Shown here one piece after another: positions 19,445 through 32,200 of a stretch of DNA of 64,000 nucleotides. Each line of letters opens with the position of its first letter. Position 1 is the first letter of the stretch. Source of the DNA: Podospora comata (taxonomy: Eukaryota; Ascomycota; Sordariomycetes; Sordariales; Podosporaceae). The translations under genes were made by a program, and so were the position numbers. The notes under the pieces were generated by a model, which saw only the letters and a program-made list of their open reading frames with translations, was not told the DNA's origin and ran no database searches. Location of the stretch: NCBI GenBank assembly GCA_017354895.1, contig CP071496.1, positions 2,976,001 through 3,040,000 on the forward strand, given 5' to 3'.

Positions 19445-22252
19445 TCAGTATCTCGACTGGTTGCCTCTCTCCAAGTCGTCGCTCCAGCCATTGTTGTTGT
19501 TATGAGGGGCAGGATCCCGAGAACTGCTGCCGGACATGTTGCCAACGGTTGTATTGGCCCGTTGGGGACCACGGTCGTAATCGTAGTCATCAAGGGAGAA
19601 TGCCCCTGACACGGTGTTTGCCCGAGCCGGGGCCGCAAAAATGTCGAGTTCCGGTGACGGACTTCTGTCGGGCTCCAGTCTGCTGACGTACCCAGATGAT
19701 GGCCCAGGATCCAGCCTGCTTACATAGCTAGACTGGCCAGTAGCCGACGGCTGGATGGGCACCGGGGAAGCCAACTCGGTTGTTATGGCGTGCGAGACAG
19801 TTGCCGGCTGATCCATGGACTGAGATTGGCTGATGCTTTGCTCGGGGAATGGGCCAGGTGAGTTGCTCCACATCGTGGCAGATCTCGAGGGGTTCTCGTT
19901 GGAACCATCAGTGGCCCGAGGCTGATATGCCTGAAAGGAACTGTTGCTCGTCCCGGTGTTGGACCTGTCAAGCTGACCAGAACCGCCCATGGGTTGCGCC
20001 TGGAAAGGTCCGGGCGAGTTGCTCCTCCCAGTATTAGATCTATCAAGGTACCCAGAGCCTTCCGCAGGCAGTGCCTGGAATGGGCCAGGTGAATCGCTCC
20101 TCCCAGGATTTGATGGATCCTCATACTTCATCGCATCGTCTTCTGCCGGGTACGGGGCTGGCGTTTTGTTGCTCCCTGTGAGTGATCGACTCGTATACTG
20201 GTATTCGTCATGGCTCTGTGAAGAATTTGGCGCAACACCGTCGAGGTTTGGCAAAGTCGGCTGCCGGTAATCATTGTCTTGTTGTGGTGCCTCGATGTTT
20301 GGCAGAGTCGGTTGCCTGTAATCCTCGTTCTGCTGTGGTTGGAGGGGCCCGCCAAATCCAGCGAGATTTGGCAGCGTCGGTTGTCGGTACTCATCGACCT
20401 CTTGCGGTTGGTAGGCGCCCGGCATGGTCATATTTCTCAGCGAACTGTTGCTAGCACTTTGGTGATGATATGGCTGACGAGGAGGCCCACCCATACCCAT
20501 AGACACGCCCGAACCGTTGCTATCGGCCCGTTGGTGAAAAGGCTGAATGGGAGCAGTCATATTCCTCTGGGGTGGGAATGGTGGTTGCTGTCCCCGAGGT
20601 GGCATTGGGCCGGTGGCGCTGCGCATTGGATATCCTCCTGGTCCCATTCTCGGGGGCGACGTTGGGCCATTGCGATACGACATGGTGGATGGGGCAGGAC
20701 TGGCCCGTCCTTTCGAATAGTCGTCATATCCTGGTCTTCCTTGATTGGGCCCAGGCCATCTATTTTGCTGCTGATTTGGCCCTGGACCTCTGTAGTTGCT
20801 CATTTCATTCATTGGTGGCCTAACCGGGGGCGGCATGCTGGGCATAGCATCTTGAGAATACATTGCCTGGCCAGCAGTGTAGCCCGCGTTGAGATTCGAA
20901 CCGTTCGAAGGCATCCTGTTGAGTTGCTGGCTTGATGCGTAACTTCGGTTGGATTGAGCAGTCGCAGTCCTGGGAGGGGGAGGGAAACCGGCTGGCATCG
21001 CCGGTCCTGGTGAATCTGAACGGCTAACACCCATGGCGGCAGCCCCACCGAGAAGAGATGCTCTGGCCGAGTATTTGCTGACCGACGTCGCCGTAGTTCC
21101 AGACCGAGATGGAACTGGTCGCTTTTGCCCAAGAGTATTCATCTCAAAGCTGCCAGGAGTATTCGGACGGTCGGTCTTCTCGGAAATAGACATGAAGGTC
21201 TCGGCTCTCTTCAGACTCGGCATCTCAGCCAGATTATCGTCGGCGAAAACAGGCAGAGATGGCTTCATGGTGACTGGTCTGTTGTCCCCGTTCTTCTTGG
21301 CCGCCCTGAGTTCCGCCTTTTTCCGTTGTCTCTCGTCTTCCTCCATCGCCTTGTTGATCTTGACCGAGACAATCTGCTTGAGACGCTTGTTGACCTTGCG
21401 CTCGCAGAAACCCGTCAAACCTCCATCTTCGCGGGGGATGTAACTCCACAAGAACAGCACGAAAAGAACCCCTGAGATTACCAACGAAAGAAACGAGAAG
21501 ATCCAAACGACCACAGTGAAGATCATACCACAGAGAATGACAGATTGCCTCGTGTCTTCTGTCGCAAGAGCCTGGATCTTGTCGATGAAATCAGCGAGTG
21601 AAGCATCAAAGTTGTCTCCCTTGATGTTGAGCTTCGCCCTGAAAATAGAATAGAGCGTAAGAGCGTTGAGAACCTGACGGGGCCCGGAGCAGAGGAGCAC
21701 TCGAATCCATGACTGGAAGCTGAAGAAAGTGAAGAGGGCGACGTAGTCGACACCCTTTTTGCTCTTGGTTAGTTCGGCGAAAACGAGAAACCTCCTCCAA
21801 CCGCTGGTTGGTCGAAGGCACTCCATGCGCTGAGCAATATGATCGAGGAAACACTCAGCAACACTTCCTCTTCGCATAATTCGGTTGGCGCGAAGGTGCT
21901 CGTAGCAGAGATTGGCCACGGAGAGGATGATGCAGCCGGCGAATACCCATTTCGTGACTTGGAATGGGATGAACTGAGCCGGTTCGATTTGGGAAGACCA
22001 TCTGTCGAACGCAATGAGTTGGTACGCTGTGAAACCATCGACGGCGTACACAGACAACGATAGGAACATGGAAGCAATAAGGATTCCATAGGCGAAGGGC
22101 GTCCAACATGAGGTCGACTTGAAATCGTTCAAGCTCTGCATGACATTAGCATTACCCAGCCCTGCTGCATTCAGTACTCAACTCACGATAAAGTCCCACT
22201 TCTCGGTTGGCTGGATCACCACATCCCTCCTTTTATGACTTAAAAATCCCAT
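19445..22252 (-). CDS. KCH1: KCH1-type fungal potassium channel/transporter
   Basis: Minus-strand exons 22252-22187 and 22135-19445 (918 aa). The 51-base intron starts GTGAGT and ends TGCAG; joining gives EKWDFISLNDFKSTSCW. The N-terminal ~300 residues hold several membrane helices and the conserved core of the fungal KCH family (FTFFSFQSWIRVLLCSGPRQ, ALTLYSIF, and the last helices before WSYIPREDGGL). In yeast Kch1/Prm6 support K+ uptake linked to pheromone- and stress-induced calcium entry. The C-terminal ~600 residues are disordered and rich in Pro, Gln, Ser and Asn, with tandem motifs: three copies of YRQPTLPN and repeated SNSPGPFQA/LDRSNTG units. The yeast proteins have much shorter tails as far as I recall. 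Convergent with nothing nearby; the closest upstream gene is 2.1 kb away. Confidence 0.92.
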
Positions 22253-24348
22253 AATATCGATTGCGCAAACCAGGCGCAAATATCCAGACTGGCCGGTAAA
22301 GAGTATGAGGGTATCGACACCGTCGATAAACCCAAAGAATGGCGAAATATATCGTCGACACAACCTAATGCGTCGCTCGTTCGGGTGTGGTGAAAGATCA
22401 TAGGCTCCAGTCCGCCGTTCGCACAAAGTCGCTCCTCGCCTGCGAGAGTCGACTGTGCTTAGGTCGACCAAGGAGCTTCAATACTCCTCTCCTGAAGTCA
22501 ACGGCCGTAAAAGCAAAGAGATGCCTGCCAGCAAACAAAATGACTGAAAAGAAGGGAGGTCAGAAGCCGGCAGGAAGTAGGGCCGGATAAATCGAGGAGG
22601 ATAGTTCGGCCACGGATGGCCTCGAAAATCGCCTTGCAGGCTATCGTTGCATTGCTGATTGCTGAGTGGGAAGTAGTTTCGTTGATCGACAGTCCTGATG
22701 GCCCAACTTCCAGTCCTTTTCCCTGCCGCTTCCAGAAACCCAACAGTAGTATCCTTGAATAGGCGCGCGGTCCACAAGTCGGTGGTGATGCCGAAAGGTG
22801 GCAGGTTGGCAATGGATCCCGAGTTTGATCGGCTGGGTAGAATTCCAGTCGCGGGTATCAAGTTGACCGATGGGGAAAAAGATCAGGCGTGGGCGGGGTG
22901 TCGCCCTGTAAAAGCACAATAGGGAAAGTTGTCGTGGTGTCTGATTCGAGGGAGTGATGCTATTGTTCGCTGTGGGCGACTGATGAATGAATGAATGAAT
23001 GAATGGCTGAATAGCTCGTGGTTAGCTTTCGACAGTTGTCCAGAGAGGCCGCCTTTCCGCAGTGGAAGTCCGGGGGGATGAGCGTCAAGGTCAACTCGCG
23101 ACAAAAAGGACTGGAGGGTAAGGGGCCCCAACGGAAGAAGATGCCGTCCTGGCTCGCAGGGAGGAACCGATATGCAGGGGGTCTACCACTTGGGCTTCGC
23201 AGGCCGACCCTGACTTGTATCTCGATGGATGATTGGCTAGCCTCCGTTGCCAGACGCGGGGGAGGGGAACAGCACCACGCCGTGACAAGGAATACACAAG
23301 AAATGATGCTGGTCAGTCACTGTTGGGATGAATATTTTGGACGAGGATTGGCGCTAACGCAGGTACCCCTTCGTTGGTTATCGCTTGTCCAACCCCTTGC
23401 CCCCGAAGGAGCATTCTGACTTTCCTGATTGGATCATGTCGCCGCCGTTGCACGCCTCCACTGGGAGAGTGCAGCCATGAAACAGCTCACCAACCACCGA
23501 TGGGAGGACTCAAACCCAAGTCCTGATTGAAACACGGAGTTCTTAGGCTTCGAAGAAAAGACGCATGCACGCCATTGCGGGAGCGAAGCATGGTGGCGCT
23601 TAGCTTAGCAAGCCACCAGATGTCAACATCATCAGTGAAGCTATTCCGACCTGGGAGCTTGTTCTCTTCATCAAATTCAGATTGCCCATCATTAATGACA
23701 CTCCACCAGCACGGCAATGCACGGCGGAACCACTCCGGGACTTGCATATGAACCATGGATTCCGCATATACAATGGACCTCAAACAGAGACAAACGGCAG
23801 CTAGATGCCACCTCTCCCAGCGACATGCAATGCTGCGCTGATGCAGTATAGCATTCGGCTCTCATACAGCTGCCCTCACTACCAACCTTTAAAGCCATAG
23901 CCGCGCGCTTCACCGGGACCACAAGTAAAACATCCACGCAAGTCACAAAAACAGCCCACTTCAGCCTGGTTCAGTCATCAAACAAGTCACACACAAGAGA
24001 GCTGGGTCATTCCATGTCCACGTCGTACTTCCACTACCCAGTCGGAAAATATCATTGGCTTTTAAAATGTTTGTGTCTACTGTGTATAGCCGCATATCTG
24101 ACCTCCTTCTAGCAGAACTCTAAGCCACACAATGGCATACTCCCAGAGGCCTCACCTCGGTCTACGCAACCAATGAGGCCAACATTATCATTTGAATTCC
24201 CACATGATCTCCAGCATGAACATCCTCACCGAGAATCCACCCATTCTCCGGCCCGTTCCCGCCTCCACACGGTCCGAGCCCGAGAGACCCAACCGGACGG
24301 TAGACCACACCACCGACCCAGCCACCCAACCACCATCCCAACCAGCTC
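22253..24348. other. Intergenic 2.1 kb, KCH1 promoter side
   Basis: No coding region is supported despite many short frames. It holds a tetranucleotide repeat at 22984-23004. A tRNA-like T-arm sequence near 23500-23530 does not complete a cloverleaf. Confidence 0.45.
22984..23004. repeat. (TGAA)5 microsatellite
   Basis: Five perfect copies of the TGAA tetranucleotide plus one base, in the 5' flank of KCH1. Confidence 0.9.
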
Positions 24349-25146
24349 CTATTCCTCCTCCTCAATAGCCTCCCCCATCCCAAACTCCCTCTCCACCGCC
24401 CCCGCAAACGCCGCCCTCAACTCCATCTGCTCCGTCTCCGTCAACCCCTCCTTACTCCCCCTCCGTCGCCTCGCGCTCTCCCCCGTCTCCCTCAGCCTCA
24501 CCTCCCCATTCTCCTCCACCACCTCATAACTCCTCCACTCAGTATTCCCCCACCCCGTCCCCCGCCCATAATCAACCCCCTCAAAATCCTCGGTCAAAAA
24601 GTGCAAAAAACCCCCATGCGTCACAGCAACAATATTAACCTCCCCTTCCGCCGCATGATCCCTCCCCAAATCCCTAAACCACTCCCTCGCCCTCCTCGCC
24701 CGTTCAAACAACTTTCTCGGCTCAGGAGCGTACTCACTCCCCGGACCTTTATCATTCCACCCCTCTTTTACCAATCCCAAATCCACCACCTTATCATCAG
24801 GAAACTCGTCCAGCAGTTTTGCAGGTTCGGAGCCCGTGTCGCATGGAAAGGGGGAGACCTCCTGTATATCAGGCAAGGTAATAACCCTCGGTTTATCAGG
24901 CGCGATATCCGGGTTGAAAGACAACAAACAAGTGTAAATCGTGCGACGTAACGGGGAGGCCACCAGATGCGTAATCTTGTCGTGATACGGAAAAGATTGA
25001 TACAATTCCTCACACTGCCGCTTGCCAAGGTCTGTCAAGTCCGGGTCGGGGAGCGCGTGATTTTCCTGGCAGAGGTTGTGGTAACCCTGCGCGTGGCGGA
25101 CAAGGTGGACGTAGGTTGGCATTTTCCCTTCCCTTTTTTTATCCAA
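24349..25146 (-). CDS. Histidine phosphatase (phosphoglycerate mutase-like) family protein
   Basis: Single-exon minus-strand frame, 265 aa from the ATG at 25146 or 257 aa from the ATG at 25122. The second (MPTYVHLVRHAQGYHN) fits the family better. The phosphohistidine motif is LVRHAQGYHN, the second catalytic histidine lies in VAVTHGGFLHFL, and DLTDLGKRQCEEL and SPLRRTIYTCLLSF are the usual supporting motifs of the branch that carries the conserved Arg of the SPL-R-T pattern. This branch includes PMU1-like fungal phosphatases; the substrate cannot be deduced. The C-terminal ~45 residues are charged and low in complexity. Codon third positions are strongly C/G biased, which produces the C-rich plus strand here. 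Confidence 0.87.
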   Translation of the reverse strand: MDKKREGKMPTYVHLVRHAQGYHNLCQENHALPDPDLTDLGKRQCEELYQSFPYHDKITHLVASPLRRTIYTCLLSFNPDIAPDKPRVITLPDIQEVSPFPCDTGSEPAKLLDEFPDDKVVDLGLVKEGWNDKGPGSEYAPEPRKLFERARRAREWFRDLGRDHAAEGEVNIVAVTHGGFLHFLTEDFEGVDYGRGTGWGNTEWRSYEVVEENGEVRLRETGESARRRRGSKEGLTETEQMELRAAFAGAVEREFGMGEAIEEEE

Positions 25147-25807
25147 TCTTCGGGGGAAAAAAAAAAAGTTGAGATGAGCAGTCGAGGTGAAGAGATGGGG
25201 ATGAAAGTTGAGATGAGATGAGAGTATATGGTGGGTGTGAGCTCAGACTGAACAAACCGACTCAGCTTACAGCCAATATTATTCAGAAAGCAGACAAATT
25301 GAACCCAAACTTTAAAAAAGATGGAATAAAATTACAAATCAAGACTTTGTCCGCTATATATCCGCGCCAGCTTCCTTGGTGACTCAGAAACCGGATCTCT
25401 CACCCACTCACAACCCCACCTCCGCTTTATGTCAATCCCCCGGACCGGTGACGGAATCACTGCTTCTGGAGCCCCCGCCATTGTCGGATCCGACCTACGT
25501 GTAGTACCCATGACACCCGCGCTCACACGTGGTATGGTGCCTCGACTCTGACTGATCTGTTCCACGGACAGCTTTGATAGGGTGCAACTGGTTCTCATCC
25601 ACATTATTACGTCAGCGCTTCACCCATTTAACTATGTAGCCGACATGGGACACTTCAGAGATCACTCGCAACAGAGAAACAAAGCCATCTAGGTACTCAA
25701 ATGTCGGTTTTCACACCTCATTACTCATAGTTAAAGCTATCTATGTATCATGGTCCCGTCTCCCCGCCTGCCAACCGATCCGCTACATCTCATAGTCATA
25801 TCCTGTC
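25147..25807. other. Intergenic, between the phosphatase promoter and the VPS27 3' end
   Basis: No gene is supported. It contains the 5' flank of the histidine phosphatase and the probable 3' UTR of VPS27. Confidence 0.45.
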
Positions 25808-28246
25808 TCACAAATCAATCAAGCTCTCTTCTACTACTGGCTGCTTAGGCGCATGCTGAGGAGCGGCCGGGAAAGACTCTTGGTTGTAGCCCGGATACGT
25901 CTGACTGGGCTGATGTTGCCAAACAGGCGGAAGCGCAGTTTGCTGAGCAGCCGGATGCTGCCAGTATGGTTGCTGTGGTTGGGGCGGTGGAGCTTGATGT
26001 TGCTGCTGTGGCTGCGATGGCTGAGCAGGAGCCGAGGCGGGAGTCTGTGGGAGTGAGGGCTGGTATGAAGAATGCATCGGCTGGGCTAAGTTGGGATACG
26101 GCGACGCTGCCGGATCAGGGGCAGAAGGAGCGGGCTGTTGCCCTTGTTGTTGTGGCTGCTGTGAATTGAAATAAAAGGAAGCATGTGGGTCGGCCGTAGG
26201 GGTGGTCCCAACAGAGTCTCCCGTGCTGGGTGCAGCGAGCTGAGCTTGAGGTGCCTGTTGCTGCGCAACCTCGGTGGGATAGCTAGGCTGCTGAGCATAT
26301 TGTGACGGGGGCGCAGACGGTGCTGCTGCCCAGCTTCCCGTTCTTTGCGGCACTTGCTGTGGGGCATATTGGCTATTGGGAGGTATTGCTACCGATTCTC
26401 GTCTGTCGTAGGGAGGAGCGTACTGGGTTGGAGGTTGAGGTGTTGGCTGTGGGTAAGAGGGATGGCCCACCGGCCTCCCGTACTCTTGCGGCTGTTGTTC
26501 GCCAGTATAAAAGTGCTCGGCTGGCCCAACCGAGGCTGAGACGCTCCCTGGAAGGGACGGGTATGGTCCCGCGGGCTGACGGGGTGGGGGAAGACTGTAG
26601 CCACCAATGCTGTGTTGGCTGTAGGTTTTGGATAGGCGCTCCTCAAGCATACGGTCGTAGTACCGCACCACGGTCGAAAGCTTGGCATGTAAGTCAAGCA
26701 GAGTGTCTGTAGTGGGTTAGCAGGGGACACTTGGGATGGATCGGGATACTTGACATACCATGCTTGCTCATGGTTTCTCCATAAGTTCGGGCTAGCTTTG
26801 GCCGGAGTGTGCCGATGCTGTCATACAGCTCCTGAATCTGTGGTTCTCGGAGAATGGTTCCCGGCGGTTGCGTCTGCAATCGGTCAACCAGCGTGGCAAA
26901 CAAGTTGATATTCTCCGCCTCCACAGGCGTGAGCTCGTAGTCATTCTTGGGGAGCGCCAGCGGTGCTGTTGATGAAGACGCGCCGACATTTGTTGTTTGT
27001 TCTTTCAAGACTGCGGCGTGCCTCTTCTTTTGCTCCTCCATATCTGCCAACGAGGCGGCGATGGCTGCTTTGAGATCTTCATCATCATCCTCAAACGCCT
27101 TAGTCGCCGATACTTGCTCACCCGACTTTGGTTTGCTCGCTTGCGTTCCGTTGCTAGCCGGAGGTATATAGGCACGGTTGTGGTTCTGAACCTCCTCCAA
27201 ACTCATGGCAAGGGCCTTTTTGAGATCCTCATCGAATCCATCGTCAACACGAGCATTACGCGGTTGCATGCTCGAGCTCTTGTTCTTGTGGGGAAACGAC
27301 GAGTACAACGAGGAGCGGTCGTTACCAGAGCCGCTCCCCTTCGAAGGGGTTGACTTGTCTGTGAGTTTTGCGTAGCAGCCATCATCGACACGGACGGCTT
27401 GGAGGATGCCAAGATGGGGTAGGGGGAGCGTCTTGCTTGAGCACTGCTGGTCGAAGCAGTTTCCGCAGTTTCGACAATGGTGTTTTCGGTTGGTAAAGGT
27501 AAAGTTGGTTCGACATCGCATGCACACATCGGAATCGACCCACTCGGGGGGCTGTATCAGATGTCAGTTTGGGGTGCAGAGAGTAGAGCTTGCCCGCACA
27601 TAGGAGACATACCGCACTGCTGTCAATCATGCTGCTGGCGACGGTGACGCGAGGGGGGAACTGGAACCCTTCTCTCTGAAGGTTTCGATAGACCTCTCCA
27701 ATGTATGACAAATCGTAGCGCCCCTCGGTGGCCGTGGCCCATGACTGAATAAGCTCGAGTATCTTTGCGCGCACGTCCGCATTGACGGCAGCCGGTCCAA
27801 CGGCCTTGAGCAGCGAAACCATGCTTTCCATAAACTCTCTCGAGGCAATCTCGGCCAGGAAATGGGCGCCTCCATTTTTAACACACGTATCGGTGAGCTA
27901 CGCGTAGACGTCTGGTCAGCTATGCGTTTACCAAACAGATGCCCAAACCAGCCCTTACACTGAGCGCACTGAGTTGCGTATTGGGGTTCTTGTTGCTGAT
28001 GCGCTTCTTGAGCGAGCGCATCGCCTCCTTGGGCTGCACCGTCTTGGATCGAATAACGTCGGAGATTTCGAGGTTAAGAGCGATATCCTCGCTGCGGACA
28101 CACTGTTATTAGCACATGGCTCTGTCGCACAACCAACAGCGGGGACAGCGGGGAGCATGACGCAACACCTACAGACTGCTGCTTGTCGCCTTCTCTACCT
28201 GCTCGTCCAGGGCAGTGTTTGCCCCGGAAGACCACCACCCCATCAT
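25808..28246 (-). CDS. VPS27: ESCRT-0 subunit Vps27 (VHS-FYVE-UIM-UIM)
   Basis: Recruits ubiquitinated membrane cargo to early endosomes and hands it to ESCRT-I. Minus-strand exons are 28246-28173, 28091-27959, 27897-27613, 27551-26759 and 26706-25808 (727 aa). All introns are GT-AG (81, 61, 61, 61 and 52 bases), and every junction restores family sequence ([65 protein letters not shown]). The VHS domain is about residues 10-150. The FYVE finger is about 166-230, with zinc cysteines and the PI3P-binding RKHHCRNCG. Two UIMs are at about 270-286 and 318-336. A GAT-like helical region (about 375-475) precedes a Pro/Gln-rich tail ending ESLIDL, a clathrin-box-type motif. The start may be the first or second of two adjacent ATGs (28246 or 28243). 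It is head-to-head with DOA4. Confidence 0.95.
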
Positions 28247-29264
28247 CGTGAGAGATTCTCTATGAAATTGAGGTAGGGAAGCTTGCGCGACAACCTGGAA
28301 TTCGTTGGCAGTGGGCTCTCTCTCGGGAGGCTGGGGCGGGGAGATGTCGGCGGCGTCTTCGGTAGGAAGTAGGACAATAAACCTGGCAGATAGTCCAAAG
28401 GGTCGAACGATGGCAAGAGGAGTATTTGTGCCCAGTCAAGATCTGCGCACTGGTCAGACAGGAGGTGCGAACATGTGTTCGTGATGGGTGGATGATGGAT
28501 TATGCATGGGTTGTTTGCTGGATGTCTCTGCCTGCCTGTTGGTTACGTATGGGCCGCCCCCCAAGAGCTCGCCTTGCCAAGCGAAACAGTGGACTACCTA
28601 CACCGGTCAGCCCGTGGCTTGGGACAGCCGCCCCGCCATCTTGAGGTGTGGCTTGTGCCAGGCAGGCGGGCTTTGGAGACAAATAGTTCTAGGTGCTTCT
28701 GAAGTTTCTAACTCCCATTGGCCACATGGGTGTGTTATGGTATCAAGAATTCAATGTATTCTCAGGGGAGGCCCCAAGACAGCTCGTTCCTTTATTTGAG
28801 AATTCAAGAGTGACGGGAGTGCGTGTAGCTGGTGTGGGGCATATCATGCCCCCCAAGAACAGGCAGGGCGCCAAGAGCACTGCAAGTACCTCGACGACCG
28901 GGGAGCCGGGGTCTAAACGACAGTGGGCTTCCACCATCTCAACGACCGCATTCGTCACAACTTCACGACACAACTGCCACGGGCGGGATCCCCCACCGCG
29001 CAAACAATGGATGGATGGACAACCCTTTGATCTCGAGACAAAGAATGCGCTGCTTTCCGCCCAAGCTTCACTCCTCGCTTTTCACCCTCGACCAGACTTG
29101 CCGCTCTTTCTTAACGACCTCATGCCCTCGACGACTGCTTACGACGACTTGATCCCCCACCCACGTATCTGCTTCTTCGCGACACGGTTCTCTCCCGTCT
29201 TTCGACTTCTCGAGTGTTCCAAAGCAAGACCAAGGTACAAGGTCCACCTTCCAACGTCCTCTCC
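28247..29264. promoter_or_regulatory. Divergent intergenic region between VPS27 and DOA4
   Basis: 1,018 bases separate the two start codons on opposite strands. Pyrimidine-rich tracts (about 29070-29220) precede the DOA4 start. Short overlapping frames here have no recognisable product. Shared regulation is plausible but not shown by any element I can identify. Confidence 0.5.
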
Positions 29265-32200
29265 ATGACAGGGGCTGTCACCATGATGGACCATGCAGGA
29301 TCCTCGCGCGCGGGGCCAACAAATGGTGGGCTTCCAAATGGAGGAGGAAATGGGACGAGAAGGCCGCTTCCACACATTGACGACATCACGTCGGTTGAAG
29401 TCGACCTCGACCCTCATGCTCCGATTGAGCGAGTGGTGCAAATGGCCGAAAACTATCTTCGACAGGCTGAATCATCAAAGACGTTTGGTCGTCCTGACCT
29501 TGCCCTCAAAGACTATATACGGGCCAGTATCATTGTGTTGGATCTGATCAAGAAGAACAAAGGCTGGGTGTCGATGCAGAGGGATTCCAGGGCGCTTCAT
29601 GACCGGTACACTCGTGTGTTAAGGCAGCTTGATGCTACGCATACCGAGTTCGAGAGGATCAAGATGGAAATCAAGGCAGACAATGCTAGGACTTGTGTCC
29701 AACCAACCGCCCAGAGGCAGAGTCGGAATGGGGGACATATGATTAACGGGAACGGTTTCGAAAGGACAAACGGTGTAACAAATGGCATGTCATCGGACCA
29801 GAGTTTCTCCCCCTTGTCGCCTCCGAGAACGAAGCCGGTGGTGGGTCCTAAACCACAGGGCCTCCATGGCAATGCAATCTCCAAGCCCTCGGCCAAAGCG
29901 CAGGACCTGGCCCAACGGTTTGCGAATCTGAGGACAACCACAGTACAAACGACCCAAGACCCCCGCGTCCGAACCCAGCCGATCGTGTCACCAACAACGG
30001 CGGTAGCACCCGGCAGTCCACCTCCATTGTTCTCGCAAACGTCTCTCGGCGGGTTACCGCGAATGCCAGATGCCATTTACAATCCACCCAGGGGCACCGT
30101 TTCGAAGGAGGCAGCCGCACTGCCTTCCAGTACTCCCCGTGCCATGTTCTCTAGGACAGGTTCGGTGTCGTCCATCAACATTACCAAAGTCCCAAGACCG
30201 TCCATGGCAGGAGAGATATTTTCGACAGCTCAAAGCTTCGACAGGCCGACATCAAACAAGAGAACAAAACTCTCATTACCCAACTTCTACGATGAAACAA
30301 TTTCCGTCAAGGATCTGCTCCAGTACCAGCAAGCCGGCTCCAAGGAGATATCAATATTAATAGTGGACATTAGGAGCCGTGAAGAATTTGACGAAGGTCA
30401 TATTCTATCTCAGGCCACCATATGCGTGGAGCCCGAGGTACTATCAAGACCGCACATCTCGGGCGAGGACATTGCCAATAGCATGGTACTGGCGCCCGCA
30501 AGTGAACAGCTTCTGTTTGAGAAACGGGCCGACTTTGATCTGGTGGTCTTTTATGATCAGGACTCGACCGCGGTTCCCGCAACACCATCAAACAGCATAG
30601 AGCACACCGTATTCAACTTTTTCGGCGCCCTCAGCTTTTATGACTTTGTCGGCGAAAGAGCTGCCAAATCACGGCCTAAACTGCTCGAAGGCGGGCTGGA
30701 CGCATGGACGAGCATGGTTGGAAAGGCCAGCTTGCAGACATCATCAACCATCGATCCGACCGCGAAGCAGGCATCCACTGCCATGACCAAGTCATTCTTG
30801 AACCAAAAACAGAAGTATGCTGCACGACCCATCCAGAATCCCGAGGAAGCCAAACGCTGGGAAAAGCACATTTCCGATCCCGCATCCATAATACCCATCC
30901 GAACAACCGAAGACTTTCTTCGTCGCTACCCGCCGGTATCAGGACAGAAAGAGTCCATGGTTTCTTCGTCTGCGCCGTCGCCACCTAGCCAAAGTTTAGA
31001 AAGTCCCCTCTATGATCGAATATCCCGCGATGAGAATTTCTACAGCTCCCTACCATCCCCACCGGCTCGTCCCGCCCCTGCGGTTCCTCGCCGTAGTCAT
31101 AGCGGACTGTCAGATGAACCTGTTCTAGCAAAGGCGGTCGGAATCGCCCCCGGCGCCGCAAGGCCCGAAGTGCGGAAAAATCGCACCGGTCTCTACAACC
31201 CAGGAGTTCATTGCTTTGCCAACAGCTCACTTCAGTCATTGTTTGCCACGCCTGGTTTCTGCAAAGAGGTATACGATGGATCGTGGAGGCACAACTACAA
31301 AGCTCCGAAAAAGCTGGACGAAAACATTGACAACCCCCAACTCTTGATGAAATGTTTGGAAAATCTCTTCCAGTGGATCAACACCGGATCTTTCAAGTAT
31401 ATCCATGCCAAGACCTTCATGGTACGTAAAACAGTTCAAGTGTGTTCAGCGCATCAGTCACTAACAGTGCGTGTAGCAATACATCCGTTACATCCACTCC
31501 AAATCAACTAGATCAAAAAACGACGGGGATCTTTTCGGGGGGAACCGCCAACAGGACGCACAAGAGTTCTATAACTTCATCCTCACAACCATTGACGATG
31601 AGACAAACACTCGTCGAGATCGGGTGACAAACGTGCGAGACGAGTACACACCTAACGAAGGCACCGCTGTCCAAAACGCAGTAAAATTCTGGAACAACTA
31701 CGTTGAAGGTCACAACTCTTTGGTGACCAAATACTTCCGTGGTGTGGATGTGTACATCAACACCTGCTCCAAGTGCAACCACCAGTTCCAAAAGTTTGAG
31801 GTCTCCGACATGCGAATCCTCAATTTCCCTGATGGCGCGTCAGATCCCATCAGCATGCTGAAGCTGCTTGAACAGAGCGCCGCGCCAGAGAAAATGGACG
31901 GCGCCAGATGTGAGAAATGCAACTCGACAAAGCACCGCACTCGAGCCCGCAAGTTCGCCCGACTACCGGATCGGCTTGTCTTTTCCTTTCAGCGCAGCAT
32001 TAATCAATTCGACAAGATGCAAAACATAGTACAGTTCCCGACCCAAGGGCTTGACGTGCGTCCTTATTTTGCCGGCGCGGCAAACGAACACGTCGACCCC
32101 AGCGATGAACACTACGAGGGTGACATGGTGTATGACCTGTATGCTGTGACGGTGCACATTGGCGAGACAACTACCTCGGGGCATTATATCGAGTACGTCA

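Noticed and set aside
23490-23610. tRNA-like sequence (GACTCAAACCCAAGTCC) on the minus strand
   Set aside because: A T-arm-like segment is visible, but the stem mispairs and no matching acceptor or anticodon stem could be folded.
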